Positions 8,630 to 17,718 of a DNA stretch of 64,000 nucleotides are shown in pieces. The notes under the pieces are model-generated. The model did no database searches and was not told where the DNA came from. It saw only the letters and a program-made list of their open reading frames with translations. Made by a program: the position numbers and the translations under genes. Within the stretch, counting starts at the first letter, position 1. Every line of letters begins with the position of its first letter. The DNA is taken from IMG/VR virus record IMGVR_UViG_3300028610_002494, positions 47,838 to 111,837 of that record; one strand, given 5' to 3'. This DNA comes from a virus.

Positions 8630-9540
8630 TGGATGCTACTGATAAATTTACTACAATTGGTTTTGAAATAACGAACCACTGTAATAAAAACTGTAAATTT
8701 TGCACTAAGATGACAGGATATAAATATAAAATCAGATATACAAAATTAGATGATTATGAATATGTTGTGTCTTGTATAAACAAGAAAGACAGAGAAAAAT
8801 TTAGAAAAGTAGTGATCACTGGTGGAGAACCACTTTTACATCCACATTTTATAGAATTAATGAATTTAGTAAGAAAAGATTTTCCGAAAGCTGAGATTAA
8901 AGTACAATCAAATGGAAGATTAATTAAAAGATTGCCACAAAAGAAATTAAGAATTTTACCTAATATAAAAAAAGTAATATTTTCAGTATCCCATTATCCA
9001 AGCTGGAACGATGAAATAAAGAAAATATATGACGGAAATATTAAAACACCGTTAATTTATAGAAGAGTAATCAGAAAACTAACCAAAAATAACAAATTTA
9101 TAAAATTACTCAATTTAGATTATAGAATTCCATTTATAAAAAAAGTAAGACGATTTATTAGCAATCCTTTTAAAAGAGGAAATGTTTACTTTAAGAATTT
9201 CACAGGATTTCGTGATCCTTATGTAGATCCAAATCTAACGAAAGAAAATGCAAAAATAGTTAGAAAAACATGTCATTATTTTATTTGGATAATAGACAGA
9301 AAGCTTTATAGCTGTTGTGTAGATTCTGTTTATGAAAGATATTATAACACCAAATCTGTTGGTATTAAATTTGATAAAAACTGGAAAAAAAATTATTTCA
9401 AATTACCAACATGGAGAGCTTGTGCTCATTGTCCACAAGGATATAATAGGTACATAGTAATTAGTTCAGGATTTGAAAAATATAAATTAATTAGTTTAAG
9501 AAAAAGATTAGAATTTGTGAGGATTAAAACCCATGTTTAA
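8626..9540 (+). CDS. Radical SAM protein with C-terminal Cys-rich (SPASM/Twitch-like) region
   Basis: A 304-residue radical SAM enzyme. Cys19, Cys23 and Cys26 form the CxxxCxxC that binds a 4Fe-4S cluster cleaving S-adenosylmethionine, and GGEPLLHP is the next SAM-contact motif. Late cysteines (CHYFIW, SCCVD, CAHCPQGY) suggest an auxiliary cluster. The substrate is unknown; its place at the end of the sugar island suggests a sugar, lipid or peptide modification. It implies an anaerobic setting. It overlaps the next gene by 8 bases. Confidence 0.85.
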   Translation: MMDATDKFTTIGFEITNHCNKNCKFCTKMTGYKYKIRYTKLDDYEYVVSCINKKDREKFRKVVITGGEPLLHPHFIELMNLVRKDFPKAEIKVQSNGRLIKRLPQKKLRILPNIKKVIFSVSHYPSWNDEIKKIYDGNIKTPLIYRRVIRKLTKNNKFIKLLNLDYRIPFIKKVRRFISNPFKRGNVYFKNFTGFRDPYVDPNLTKENAKIVRKTCHYFIWIIDRKLYSCCVDSVYERYYNTKSVGIKFDKNWKKNYFKLPTWRACAHCPQGYNRYIVISSGFEKYKLISLRKRLEFVRIKTHV

Positions 9541-9967
9541 AAAAATAAAATTATCACAATTCATTGGCAGACAATTATCAAGATTAAAAATGGGTCAAGT
9601 ATATTATGTAATGGGAATGTATTCTATAACAGCTGTAGGAATATTAAAAGTAGCATTTCCACAAATAAGTATTTGGACATTTATACTTTTTATTCCATTT
9701 ATGTTTGTTGGAGCTTTTTTAATTGGTTTTATTGCAGATAGAAGTAATGTTACAACGATGGATTATCAGAAGACAATAGAGATGACAAACAGATATTTAA
9801 CCATTTTAGACTTTAAAAATAATGATTTTAGAATACTCCAAATGGAAACTATGTTTGAATGGATAAAATCCTTAAAAGAAAATAAACCTTTAGATAAAAA
9901 TATATTAAATGAGAAATATAAAGAATTTTTAAATAAATGGAGTCCTAAAAAAGAAAATGAAAAATAA
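9533..9967 (+). CDS. Membrane protein, two TM segments
   Basis: A 144-residue protein with two hydrophobic segments (about residues 24-42 and 47-66) in a hairpin, then a charged cytosolic tail of about 75 residues with helical, partly coiled-coil character. I recognise no family. It overlaps the radical SAM gene and the next small gene by 8-11 bases, so translation is coupled. Confidence 0.6.
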   Translation: MFKKIKLSQFIGRQLSRLKMGQVYYVMGMYSITAVGILKVAFPQISIWTFILFIPFMFVGAFLIGFIADRSNVTTMDYQKTIEMTNRYLTILDFKNNDFRILQMETMFEWIKSLKENKPLDKNILNEKYKEFLNKWSPKKENEK

Positions 9968-10145
9968 AATAATAACACCTAAAAACTTAACAAATCAACA
10001 AAAATGTGATATTGATTGGATTATAAATGTATTAACCAAATCAACAAAAAACTCAATAAGTTCTGTAAATATTTATTTTAATGGGTTTGATATTAAATTT
10101 AATTATAAAATAAAAATTAAGCTGAGGAAAAATGGAAAAAAATAA
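9957..10145 (+). CDS. Small basic hypothetical protein
   Basis: A 62-residue Lys/Asn-rich protein that I do not recognise. It is wedged between and overlapping both neighbours (11 and 14 bases), which supports it being translated in the same operon. No motif is visible. Confidence 0.45.
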   Translation: MKNKIITPKNLTNQQKCDIDWIINVLTKSTKNSISSVNIYFNGFDIKFNYKIKIKLRKNGKK

Positions 10146-10587
10146 AGATTTAATTGATACTTTAGATCCACTACATTATTACACTAAAAAGGATTTATGT
10201 GGAAATTGTAAATATATAAAATCATTTTTATGTGATAAGAGATATGCTGAAGGAATTAACATAACCTATTTAGAACAATATCAAATTAAAATATATATAT
10301 ATAAATTTATATCAAATAATTTAAGAAAGATAATTGATTCATTACACGACAAAGAACTATATCATCATAGACAAGGTGGATATTTTGCTTTAAAATCAAC
10401 CAATTTCCATTGTGGTGAATCTTGTGATTGTGATTGTTCTACAGAAAGATGCTGGGAATTTGAAAGAGTACCAAGTAGAAGACAGCCACATTGCATCAAG
10501 TTTTTTGGTTTGGATTTACCTGAAAAATATAAAGAGAACAATATTACATTTATTTTAGGCAATTTAGAGTTTGAGAAAATAATATAA
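10132..10587 (+). CDS. Cysteine-rich hypothetical protein
   Basis: A 151-residue protein with an N-terminal CGNCKYIKSFLC site and a second cluster CGESCDCDCSTERCWEF followed by a PHCIKFFG stretch. About ten cysteines suggest zinc or Fe-S binding. I recognise no family. Its stop codon lies inside the first of two tandem dyad repeats, and the next gene has its own promoter, so it closes the first operon. Confidence 0.55.
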   Translation: MEKNKDLIDTLDPLHYYTKKDLCGNCKYIKSFLCDKRYAEGINITYLEQYQIKIYIYKFISNNLRKIIDSLHDKELYHHRQGGYFALKSTNFHCGESCDCDCSTERCWEFERVPSRRQPHCIKFFGLDLPEKYKENNITFILGNLEFEKII

Positions 10588-10614
10588 ACAAGGTTTATAT
10601 AAACAAGGTTTATA
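10583..10614. promoter_or_regulatory. Tandem dyad repeat, TATAAAC-AAG-GTTTATA x2
   Basis: Two copies (10583-10599 and 10598-10614) of a 7-bp inverted repeat with a 3-base spacer, spaced 15 bases apart and sharing their outer TA. They overlap the stop codon of the upstream gene and sit about 25 bases before a strong TATA-type promoter. This is a likely binding site for a dimeric regulator. Confidence 0.75.
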
Positions 10615-10638
10615 TAAAATAAAATAAAGTTAAATAGT

Positions 10639-10661
10639 AAAATAGTCTTTAAATAATTATA
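10639..10661 (+). promoter_or_regulatory. Archaeal promoter, AAATAGTCTTTAAATAATTA type
   Basis: A TATA-like AAATAG block followed by TCTTTAAATAATTA, almost identical to those at 17653, 37566, 40918 and 46056. A second AAATAG occurs 8 bases upstream. It probably drives the radical SAM/PolB operon, with AGAGGTT as ribosome-binding site just downstream. Confidence 0.65.
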
Positions 10662-10678
10662 GAGGTTAAAAATTAAAT

Positions 10679-11968
10679 ATGAAATATAAAATGAAAGAAT
10701 TAAGTATTGAAATAACATATAAATGTCCAATGAATTGTATTCATTGTAGCAGTAGAGCAGAACTTGAAAATGAGACAATGATACCAACAGAAAAGATTTT
10801 AGAAATGATTGGAAGATGTAAAATATACTGTGGAACTGAATGTGTTTCTCTTTCAGGTGGAGAACCATTTGAACATCCTGATTTCTGGAAAATATTAAAA
10901 CACATTAAAGCTCAAGGTTTAAAAAGTATAGTTTATTCTTGTGGAATTGAGATGTCACCTGATGGATATTATTGGTGTTTTAGTGATGAAAGAATAAAAA
11001 AACTAAAAACCTTATGTGATGTGTTAATAATAAGTTTACATGGAACTGGTGATAAACATAATAAAATATTAAATATTGGAGATACTGCTTTTTGGAATGT
11101 ATTATATACAATAATGAAAGCAGTGCGTGAAAGTATTAAAGTTGAAATTCACTTTGTTCCTATGTCTTTTAACTATAAAGACATTAAAATTATATATGGA
11201 GTCTGTATGGCACTTGGTGTTTCTAAAATGTCAATATTACGATATGTACCACAAGGAAGAGGATTAGAAACAAGTAAAACTGAAGGAGAAATAAACCTAA
11301 ATAAACCACAATTTATCGAACTACAATATGATATGAGATATATAAGAGATTTATCTAAAATCACTGGTATGACTGAATTTAGAATTGGTATTCCAGCAGA
11401 CTTTACATTTTTACTTGATTATCTTGAAGGGAATAATGATGCCAAAAAAACTAAAGCTTGTACAGGTGGAAAAACTAAAATACTTGTAAAAGCTGATGGG
11501 TTTGTTCAAGTATGTCCTGCTTGGAAAGAACTTGATCACCTTTCAGCAGGAAATATTTATAAAGAAGATATTGTAGATATATGGAAAAAAGGAAATACTT
11601 ATTGTAAATTTAGAGAATTTACCTATAAAGATTTAGGAGAACCATGTAAAAATTGTAAACTTGTTGAAAGTTGTTTAGGTGGTTGTGGAGCTCAAAGAAT
11701 TTTGAATTCAACCTTTAAAGAAATAAATGGACTAAAAATTGCTCCTGATCCATTATGTTTTTATGATGAAATAGAACTTACTAAAAAAGGGTTGATTGAA
11801 TTAATAGATATATTAGAACTAAAGAAATGGTTAATCAATAAAAAAGAAGAATATGAAGAAATTGCTGTTAATTCAATGTCAGATTCACGAGCAGTTAATT
11901 ATATGGCAAGAACAACTACTATTAAAGAAATCCTTAAATATATTGAAGAAATAAAAGAGATTAATTAA
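10679..11968 (+). CDS. Radical SAM protein with SPASM domain
   Basis: A 429-residue radical SAM/SPASM protein resembling peptide-maturation and cofactor enzymes (PqqE/AlbA-like). Cys16, Cys20 and Cys23 (CPMNCIHC) bind the radical SAM cluster, with SGGEPFEHP after it. The SPASM region holds a Cys in ACTGGKTK, then CPAW, CKNC, CLGGCGAQR, giving the auxiliary-cluster ligands. A helical tail of about 70 residues follows. A radical-based change to a peptide or protein is expected; the target is not evident. It is the first gene after a strong promoter and tandem operator, and ATG at 10691 is also possible. Confidence 0.85.
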   Translation: MKYKMKELSIEITYKCPMNCIHCSSRAELENETMIPTEKILEMIGRCKIYCGTECVSLSGGEPFEHPDFWKILKHIKAQGLKSIVYSCGIEMSPDGYYWCFSDERIKKLKTLCDVLIISLHGTGDKHNKILNIGDTAFWNVLYTIMKAVRESIKVEIHFVPMSFNYKDIKIIYGVCMALGVSKMSILRYVPQGRGLETSKTEGEINLNKPQFIELQYDMRYIRDLSKITGMTEFRIGIPADFTFLLDYLEGNNDAKKTKACTGGKTKILVKADGFVQVCPAWKELDHLSAGNIYKEDIVDIWKKGNTYCKFREFTYKDLGEPCKNCKLVESCLGGCGAQRILNSTFKEINGLKIAPDPLCFYDEIELTKKGLIELIDILELKKWLINKKEEYEEIAVNSMSDSRAVNYMARTTTIKEILKYIEEIKEIN

Positions 11969-12184
11969 ATGTATGCAATCCCAAGGAAGAAAAGGAAAAA
12001 TAAATCAATAGAAATCTCTGAGAAATTATTTTCAGAAGCTATACATAATCAAGATTATGAAAAAGCAGCATCGGTTGTTTTTTGGTGTGTTCTTAAAGAA
12101 TTTGCTCAAGAAGGAATTATAAGTGCATTAGAAAATGGAAATTCATTCTATGAAAGAAAAAAATATAGAAATAGAGGTTTATAA
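11969..12184 (+). CDS. Small hypothetical protein
   Basis: A 71-residue protein starting at the base after the radical SAM stop and ending 2 bases before polB. The N-terminus is basic (PRKKRKNK) and the middle is helical with alternating hydrophobic residues. It is not recognised; position suggests translational coupling with polB. Its last codons contain AGAGGTT, the polB ribosome-binding site. Confidence 0.5.
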   Translation: MYAIPRKKRKNKSIEISEKLFSEAIHNQDYEKAASVVFWCVLKEFAQEGIISALENGNSFYERKKYRNRGL

Positions 12185-12186
12185 TA

Positions 12187-14544
12187 TTGAGAAGAAGATT
12201 CACATTTGATATAGAAATTAATTATGATGAAATAGACCCATTTGATTTAGTAATTAAAAAAGGATCAAGTCCTATTCAAATGTTTGGTTGTTATGATTAT
12301 TATAAAAATAAATTTTATTCCTTTTTTTATCATAAAAACGTGAAATTAATACCTGCAGAAGAAATTAAAAATAAAATTGATAAAAAAATATATTTAATGC
12401 TTAAAAAACATTTTGGAAATCAAAAATTTGTTGTTAAAGAAGGATTTTTTAATTCTACTGAAAGTGGAAGAAAATGGAAATGTAGATATCTTTCTTTTAA
12501 TAATGAAAAAATAATGATTAGAGCATTTATGAAATTTGTTAAAGATATCAGTCCAGACATTTGGTCTGGGTTCTTTATTGAAACATTTGATCTTGTTTAT
12601 ATTATGAACAGATGTAAAACACTAAAAGTTAGTTATAAATATTTAAGTCCACTTTATGAAGCTTATATAAGTCATGGAAGAGCTAAAATAAGAGGAAGTA
12701 TAATATATGACACTCCTAAAACTTATGCTAAATATATGGGAACTCATCGTCATGCTAATTCACTGAAAAAAATAGCTGAATCACATCTGAAAAGAGATGA
12801 TGACCACAAAATAACTAAAACATCTGAAAGTATTATAAACGAAGATTGGTATGATAATGATTGGAAAAAATTCATAGAATATTGTTTAGTAGATGTAGAA
12901 TTATGTGTTTTATTAGAAGAAGAACTTGAACTAATAAGCATGGCAGAAGGATTTGAAAAATTTACTGGAACCAACCCTGAATTTGTATTTTTTCCTTCTC
13001 ATCTAATTGAAAGTACATTTAATTTCATTAAACCTATTTATGAAGAACAAGTATTAAAAAATGAATATAAAATTGCATTTAACACTAAAAAGAGAAGAAA
13101 ATTTGAGAAAGCAGCAGGTGCAAAAGTATTAGAAAGTAAAAAAGGATTTTATCGAAAAGGATTAATGATAATCCTTGATCTTGCAAAAGAATATCCAAAA
13201 ATAATAGAAAGTATAAATATATCACCTGAAACTTTAGTTAAAATAATAGATCAAAATGAGAAAGACAAATACAATTATTGTAAAGAAAATGATGTATATT
13301 ATGTTAAAGAACCAATAGGATTTGTTCCTTTTGCTTTTAAATTTCTTTATTTAATAAGAGATCGTATAGAAAAAGAAAGAGATAAATTTGAATTTGGTTC
13401 TGATAAATTTAATGATATGAACAAAAAAAGACAAACAGTAAAAGATTTGATAAATGCTGTCACAGGTCAAGCTGATTATGCAGACTCAATTATTCTTAGT
13501 CCAATATGTGCTAATTCATGTAGATTAACTGGACAAAAAGAAATAGTAATATCTGTTAATTACACAAAAAAATTTGGTATTGAATTAAAATTAAAACTTA
13601 AGGTTATTTATGGTGATACTGATTCTATTTTTGTTTGGTTAGAAAATGTACAAGATGTTGAGATTGCAAAGAAAATAGCTAAAGAAATATGTAAATGGAT
13701 ACAAGTTGGGTTTGATAAATATGCAAAAGAACTAAATTTAAAATCTCACCAATTTGAAATAGGTTTAGAAAAAATATTAGATATTTTTGTTAGTATAGGC
13801 AAAAAGAAAAAGTATTTTGGGCATATTTTATGGGCAGATGGTAATTATGTAAAAGAAGAAAGCAGTTTACTTGTAAAAGGATTTGAGACAAGAAGATCAG
13901 ACAGTAGTGATTTTACAGATAAAATACAAAAAGAAATATTTGGATTAATAAACAAAACAAGAATATTAGGATGGCATAAAGTAAGAAAAAAAATACTACA
14001 TAAAATAAAAGTGGAATATCCAGATGGGTTTTCAGAAGATAATTTACTTACAATTGGAATACCTAAAAAAATAAATAAACGATTTAAAGATTACAAAGTG
14101 ACAAATGCTCATCTAAGAGGATGTGAATATGCTAATAAATATGTTAATGCTAATTTTCATGCTGGTTCTAAACCTAAATTGATTTATATTAAAGAGGTTA
14201 AACAAAAAGGTGATATAACTTTTCCAAAAAAATATCCACCAACAGATGTATTATGTGTGCAAGAAGGTATGAAAATTCCAGAAGGAGTTTTTATTATTGA
14301 CAAAAAAACAATGCTGGAAAAAACAGTTTATAAAAAATTAAGACAAACACTTGATGTTGTAGGAATACCAATATCACAAATACAAAGTGGATTGAAACAA
14401 ACTAATATAAAAGATTATTTTAATAAATTTAGTAATGACAAAAAAATAACGAAAAAACATATTTTAACTATAAATAAAGAAAAGTTAGGTAAAATATTAA
14501 TTAACTCTAAAAATATTCTTAAAACTATGAAAAAAGAGGTTTAA
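12187..14544 (+). CDS. polB: DNA polymerase, family B, with canonical PIP box
   Basis: A 785-residue replicative DNA polymerase (TTG start). Proofreading exonuclease motifs: TFDIEIN (Exo I, residues 6-12), FFIETFD (Exo II, about 128) and YCLVDVEL (Exo III, about 233). Polymerase motifs: ILDLAKEYPKII (A, about 329), KDLINAVTGQADY (B, about 419), VIYGDTDSIFVW (C, about 474) and KKKKYFG (about 539). Motif A has AKEYPKI where SLYPSI is usual. Near the C-terminus QTNIKDYF (Q at about 738) is a textbook PCNA-interacting box, so the enzyme probably works with an archaeal sliding clamp. It is followed directly by a Cas4/RecB-like nuclease. Confidence 0.93.
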   Translation: MRRRFTFDIEINYDEIDPFDLVIKKGSSPIQMFGCYDYYKNKFYSFFYHKNVKLIPAEEIKNKIDKKIYLMLKKHFGNQKFVVKEGFFNSTESGRKWKCRYLSFNNEKIMIRAFMKFVKDISPDIWSGFFIETFDLVYIMNRCKTLKVSYKYLSPLYEAYISHGRAKIRGSIIYDTPKTYAKYMGTHRHANSLKKIAESHLKRDDDHKITKTSESIINEDWYDNDWKKFIEYCLVDVELCVLLEEELELISMAEGFEKFTGTNPEFVFFPSHLIESTFNFIKPIYEEQVLKNEYKIAFNTKKRRKFEKAAGAKVLESKKGFYRKGLMIILDLAKEYPKIIESINISPETLVKIIDQNEKDKYNYCKENDVYYVKEPIGFVPFAFKFLYLIRDRIEKERDKFEFGSDKFNDMNKKRQTVKDLINAVTGQADYADSIILSPICANSCRLTGQKEIVISVNYTKKFGIELKLKLKVIYGDTDSIFVWLENVQDVEIAKKIAKEICKWIQVGFDKYAKELNLKSHQFEIGLEKILDIFVSIGKKKKYFGHILWADGNYVKEESSLLVKGFETRRSDSSDFTDKIQKEIFGLINKTRILGWHKVRKKILHKIKVEYPDGFSEDNLLTIGIPKKINKRFKDYKVTNAHLRGCEYANKYVNANFHAGSKPKLIYIKEVKQKGDITFPKKYPPTDVLCVQEGMKIPEGVFIIDKKTMLEKTVYKKLRQTLDVVGIPISQIQSGLKQTNIKDYFNKFSNDKKITKKHILTINKEKLGKILINSKNILKTMKKEV

Positions 14545-14546
14545 AT

Positions 14547-15338
14547 ATGAAAAAAACAAAAATTAGCAGTAGTAAAATTGATGGATATGATTGGTGTAAT
14601 AGAAAATATAGAATTAGAGAAATAGAAAAAATTCCATCTGGAGTTCCACCACATCCTTCATTAATACTTGGAAAAGTAAGTCATAAAGAAATACATAATT
14701 TTTGGGAAAGATATAACCTTGATCTGGATAATTATGTTTTTCATATACAAAATTACTATACTAAAACCATTAAAAGAATTAGAGGATTAAGTGAAGAAAA
14801 TTATATAAAATTCCAGTTGTATTTCTCAAATTTTATTAGTTTCCAGAAAAGAAGAATTGATACTTACATAAAAAAATATGATGATGAATATTATATTATT
14901 GATAAGCTGTTTTTTCCCATAATCTCCGAAAAATATGGAAAAGTAAATATAACAAGTGATATTACTTTTGGATTCATTATAGATTCTTTATTTTGGAATC
15001 CTACTGGCAATATCCTAATAGACTGGAAAACAGATAAGGATTGTACTGAGGAAAAATTCAAGAGTCATATACCTCAACTTAATAGATATTCAGAATGTTT
15101 ACCACATATTAACCATAGTTGTAAAAAAATAGGGATATACTTCCTAAAAGACTCATTATTTTTTAACAGGTTAAACACAATAGGATATTCACTTGAAAAA
15201 GAAGTATTGACTTTTATAAGAAAAATACAGATCTCTAAATTTCCAAAGGTGTCAAAAAGAGATAAATGGAAATGTCATAATGCAGATCTCAGTTATACTT
15301 GTGAATATTATCCAGAAATATGTACAGGAGTTGAATAA
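14547..15338 (+). CDS. Cas4/RecB-like PD-(D/E)XK nuclease with Fe-S ligands
   Basis: A 263-residue nuclease. The order of motifs fits the RecB/Cas4 group: an early Cys (YDWCNRKYR, about residue 17), GKVSHKEIH, Asp in GFIIDSLF, ILIDWKT (the D-x-K core), QLNRY (QxxxY motif), and a C-terminal trio of cysteines (KCHNADLSYTCEYYPEIC) that with Cys17 can hold a 4Fe-4S cluster. It probably processes DNA ends in replication or recombination, given its position 2 bases after polB. No CRISPR genes are nearby. Confidence 0.8.
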   Translation: MKKTKISSSKIDGYDWCNRKYRIREIEKIPSGVPPHPSLILGKVSHKEIHNFWERYNLDLDNYVFHIQNYYTKTIKRIRGLSEENYIKFQLYFSNFISFQKRRIDTYIKKYDDEYYIIDKLFFPIISEKYGKVNITSDITFGFIIDSLFWNPTGNILIDWKTDKDCTEEKFKSHIPQLNRYSECLPHINHSCKKIGIYFLKDSLFFNRLNTIGYSLEKEVLTFIRKIQISKFPKVSKRDKWKCHNADLSYTCEYYPEICTGVE

Positions 15339-15693
15339 AACGGTTTATAAAATAATTTGTTCTAAATGTAGTAAATATACAAATATTTATTATACAAAAA
15401 TTAAAAATCATTATATACGATGTCCAAAATGTGGTGCTTCTACATTTAAAATAGAAATCATAAAAGGATCTCATCAAGAAAATACAATTTATAAAATAAA
15501 CTGTGTTCGATGTAATGAGTATTTTACACTTAATTATTCGAAAGTCAAAGAATTATCTTTCCCATTTATACAATGTCCTATATGTAAACAATTTATATTT
15601 AAAATAGAAATTATGAAAGGAAATAGAATTGAGATATTAAAATTAAATAGAAGAACAAAAGACATTTACGAGAAATATGATACTTCAACTTAA
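15331..15693 (+). CDS. Tandem zinc-ribbon protein
   Basis: About 120 residues made of two copies of one module: CSKC...CPKCGASTFKIEIIKG and CVRC...CPICKQFIFKIEIMKG, each with two CxxC pairs (one zinc each). The internal duplication is clear at protein level. TTG at 15331 is the likely start, since the upstream part of the frame is a shadow of the nuclease gene. It lies between replication genes and may bind DNA or proteins. Confidence 0.6.
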   Translation: MNKTVYKIICSKCSKYTNIYYTKIKNHYIRCPKCGASTFKIEIIKGSHQENTIYKINCVRCNEYFTLNYSKVKELSFPFIQCPICKQFIFKIEIMKGNRIEILKLNRRTKDIYEKYDTST

Positions 15694-15733
15694 AGTAGTA
15701 ATAAGAAAAATATTATAAAGAAGATAAATGTAA

Positions 15734-16492
15734 ATGAGAATATTTAAGAACAAAATTATCTTAGGAAATTGTTTAGATATCTTAAAATTTATAGATGATC
15801 AAGTAGATTTAGTTTTAACTGATCCACCACAATATAGATTAATTAATGATGATATTAAACTAAATAATAGAAAAGATTTTGTAAGAAAAGCCAATTTTGA
15901 TTTATTTAATTCATATAAAGATTTCCTTATTTTCACTGAAAAATGGATTAAATTAACATCAGAACTGATGACTAATAACTCAACAATATATATTTCATAT
16001 GCTGAACAATTCTCAAATGACCTAATTAATATTTGTAAAAACTATGATTTATCATATTTTGATACATTTTATTGGCATAAAACCAACCCAATGCTACAGA
16101 TCAGAAAAAGAAACTTTAGATCATCAGTAGAGACAACCCTAATATTTACAAGAGGAAAATACACATTTAATTTCTTAGAACAGAGTAAAATGCATGATTT
16201 TATGGAATTGCCAATATGTTTAGGAAAAGTAAGACTAAAGAATAAAAAAGGTGGAACATTACATCCAACACAAAAACCATTAAAACTAATCAAGCATTTT
16301 GTTAGAATCTCATCTAACATTGGAGATAAAGTATTGGATCCATTCTCTGGCACTGGAACAACAAATGTTGCCTGTAAAATGTTAAATAGAAAATGTTTAG
16401 GTATAGAAATTAATGAGGAATATTATTTAGCAAGTATTAAAAGATTAAATAAAATAAATACCACAAAATCAGGTGTATTAGGTTGGTTATAA
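15734..16492 (+). CDS. DNA methyltransferase (amino-group, N6-A or N4-C type)
   Basis: A 252-residue DNA methyltransferase of the circularly permuted beta-type order. The catalytic motif IV, LVLTDPPQYR (about residue 34), comes first, then HPTQKPLKLIKHFVR (about 176) and the SAM-binding motif LDPFSGTGTTNVACKML near the end. It methylates DNA at an exocyclic amine; specificity cannot be read. No restriction partner is adjacent, so it may protect the element's own DNA or act in regulation. It overlaps the primase start by 10 bases. Confidence 0.88.
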   Translation: MRIFKNKIILGNCLDILKFIDDQVDLVLTDPPQYRLINDDIKLNNRKDFVRKANFDLFNSYKDFLIFTEKWIKLTSELMTNNSTIYISYAEQFSNDLINICKNYDLSYFDTFYWHKTNPMLQIRKRNFRSSVETTLIFTRGKYTFNFLEQSKMHDFMELPICLGKVRLKNKKGGTLHPTQKPLKLIKHFVRISSNIGDKVLDPFSGTGTTNVACKMLNRKCLGIEINEEYYLASIKRLNKINTTKSGVLGWL

Positions 16493-17609
16493 AAGTATTT
16501 GGTCTTTATGAACAATTTCCAAGAAGATATGGAAAATCTAATAAAGTAATATATTCCAAAAAAGAATTTCTAAGACTTATTAATAGAGATAATGGATATA
16601 ATGATGTTTTTGTAAGTGTTTTTAGTTATGCTTATTTAAAGGAAGGAACAAATGGAACATATAAAATAGATTCTGAATCTGCTATTATTGATAAAACATA
16701 TATTGATATGGACACTAAAGATTTTGTAGATTATTATGATTTTTATGCAAATAATCCTGATTTTGAAAAAATAAAAGAAAAGACAAAATTCTAAGAATTT
16801 ATGTTTATAGTGGTGGTGGATTTCATCTATATAGTTATATTGGGAATAGACCAGAAAACAAAAAATACTTTTGCAGGAATGCTATTGATTATATAAATAA
16901 ACTGGTATGTAAAGATGAAGAAAAATATACAGATATAAATGGAAAAGAAAGAATAAGAAAAATATGGGATCCGCATAGTCCTCTTAAGCTCTCTCAAATG
17001 GCACGTGTAATTGGAACATATAATCCTAAAAGAAAACTATTTTGTACATCTTTAGATGAACATGATTTAGATATGGGAATAAAATGGATAAAAATAAAAG
17101 CAAAAGAACAACATGATAAAATCCATTACTTAGGAAATAAATTAATGTATTTTGACAGTTCTTTTGACCAATCTAATATCTTAGAAAAATGTTCTGAAGT
17201 TTTAGAATTAAATTTAGAAGATTACTCTTCAGACATTAAAGAACTCCTCGAATCATTAGGTATTTTATGGAAAGAAATATCGTTATGTATGAAATATTTT
17301 CTAAAAGAAAAACAAAAGCTAAACTATAATGAAAGATACCTAATAATAACCTTTCTATATAGATGTGGACTCAGCAAAAAAGAAATAATAGAAGTATTAA
17401 AATTAATATTAACTCCAGATAAATTATACCACTGTTGTGGTGTAATCACAAATAATTATAGATCAACATCACGACAAAAAAGTAGAATAGAATATCAACC
17501 AGATGATATAATAGAAAATGATTATTATATCTCATGTTCTCAGATTAAAAATTATGGAATGTGTAATGTTTTATGTAAAATAAAGGATGTATTATATTAT
17601 TTTTCTTAA
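16483..17609 (+). CDS. Archaeo-eukaryotic primase (AEP), reading frame interrupted
   Basis: About 375 residues in two frames. The first part (TTG at 16483, stop TAA at 16792) carries KTYIDMDTK, the catalytic DxD. The second part, open from 16791, continues directly with LRIYVYSGGGFHLYSY (the sxH motif), KLSQMARVIGTYNPKRKLFC and a C-terminal Cys set (CCG, SCSQIKNYGMCNVLC) like the Fe-S domain of the primase large subunit. Adding one base near 16789 would restore a single frame, so either the gene is decayed, it frameshifts, or the read lacks a base. The expected product makes primers for the adjacent polB. Confidence 0.75.
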
Positions 17610-17652
17610 GTAAAAGAAATGGATAAACAAAAAAAGAAATAATTTTAAATAG

Positions 17653-17676
17653 TTAAATAGTCTTTAAATAATTAAG
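17653..17676 (+). promoter_or_regulatory. Archaeal promoter, TTAAATAGTCTTTAAATAATTAAG
   Basis: Matches the promoters at 10639, 37566, 40918 and 46056 over the AAATAGTCTTTA core. It follows the primase gene and precedes the gene at 17719 by about 45 bases. Confidence 0.6.
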
Positions 17677-17718
17677 AAATAGAAAAAATTAATATATATT
17701 ATTATATATGGAGTTGTA

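Noticed and set aside
10365-10868. Minus-strand ORF of 167 residues crossing the 10.6 kb operator and promoter
   Set aside because: It runs antisense through the Cys-rich gene, the tandem dyad and the start of the radical SAM gene; its protein is hydrophobic low-complexity sequence without a motif.
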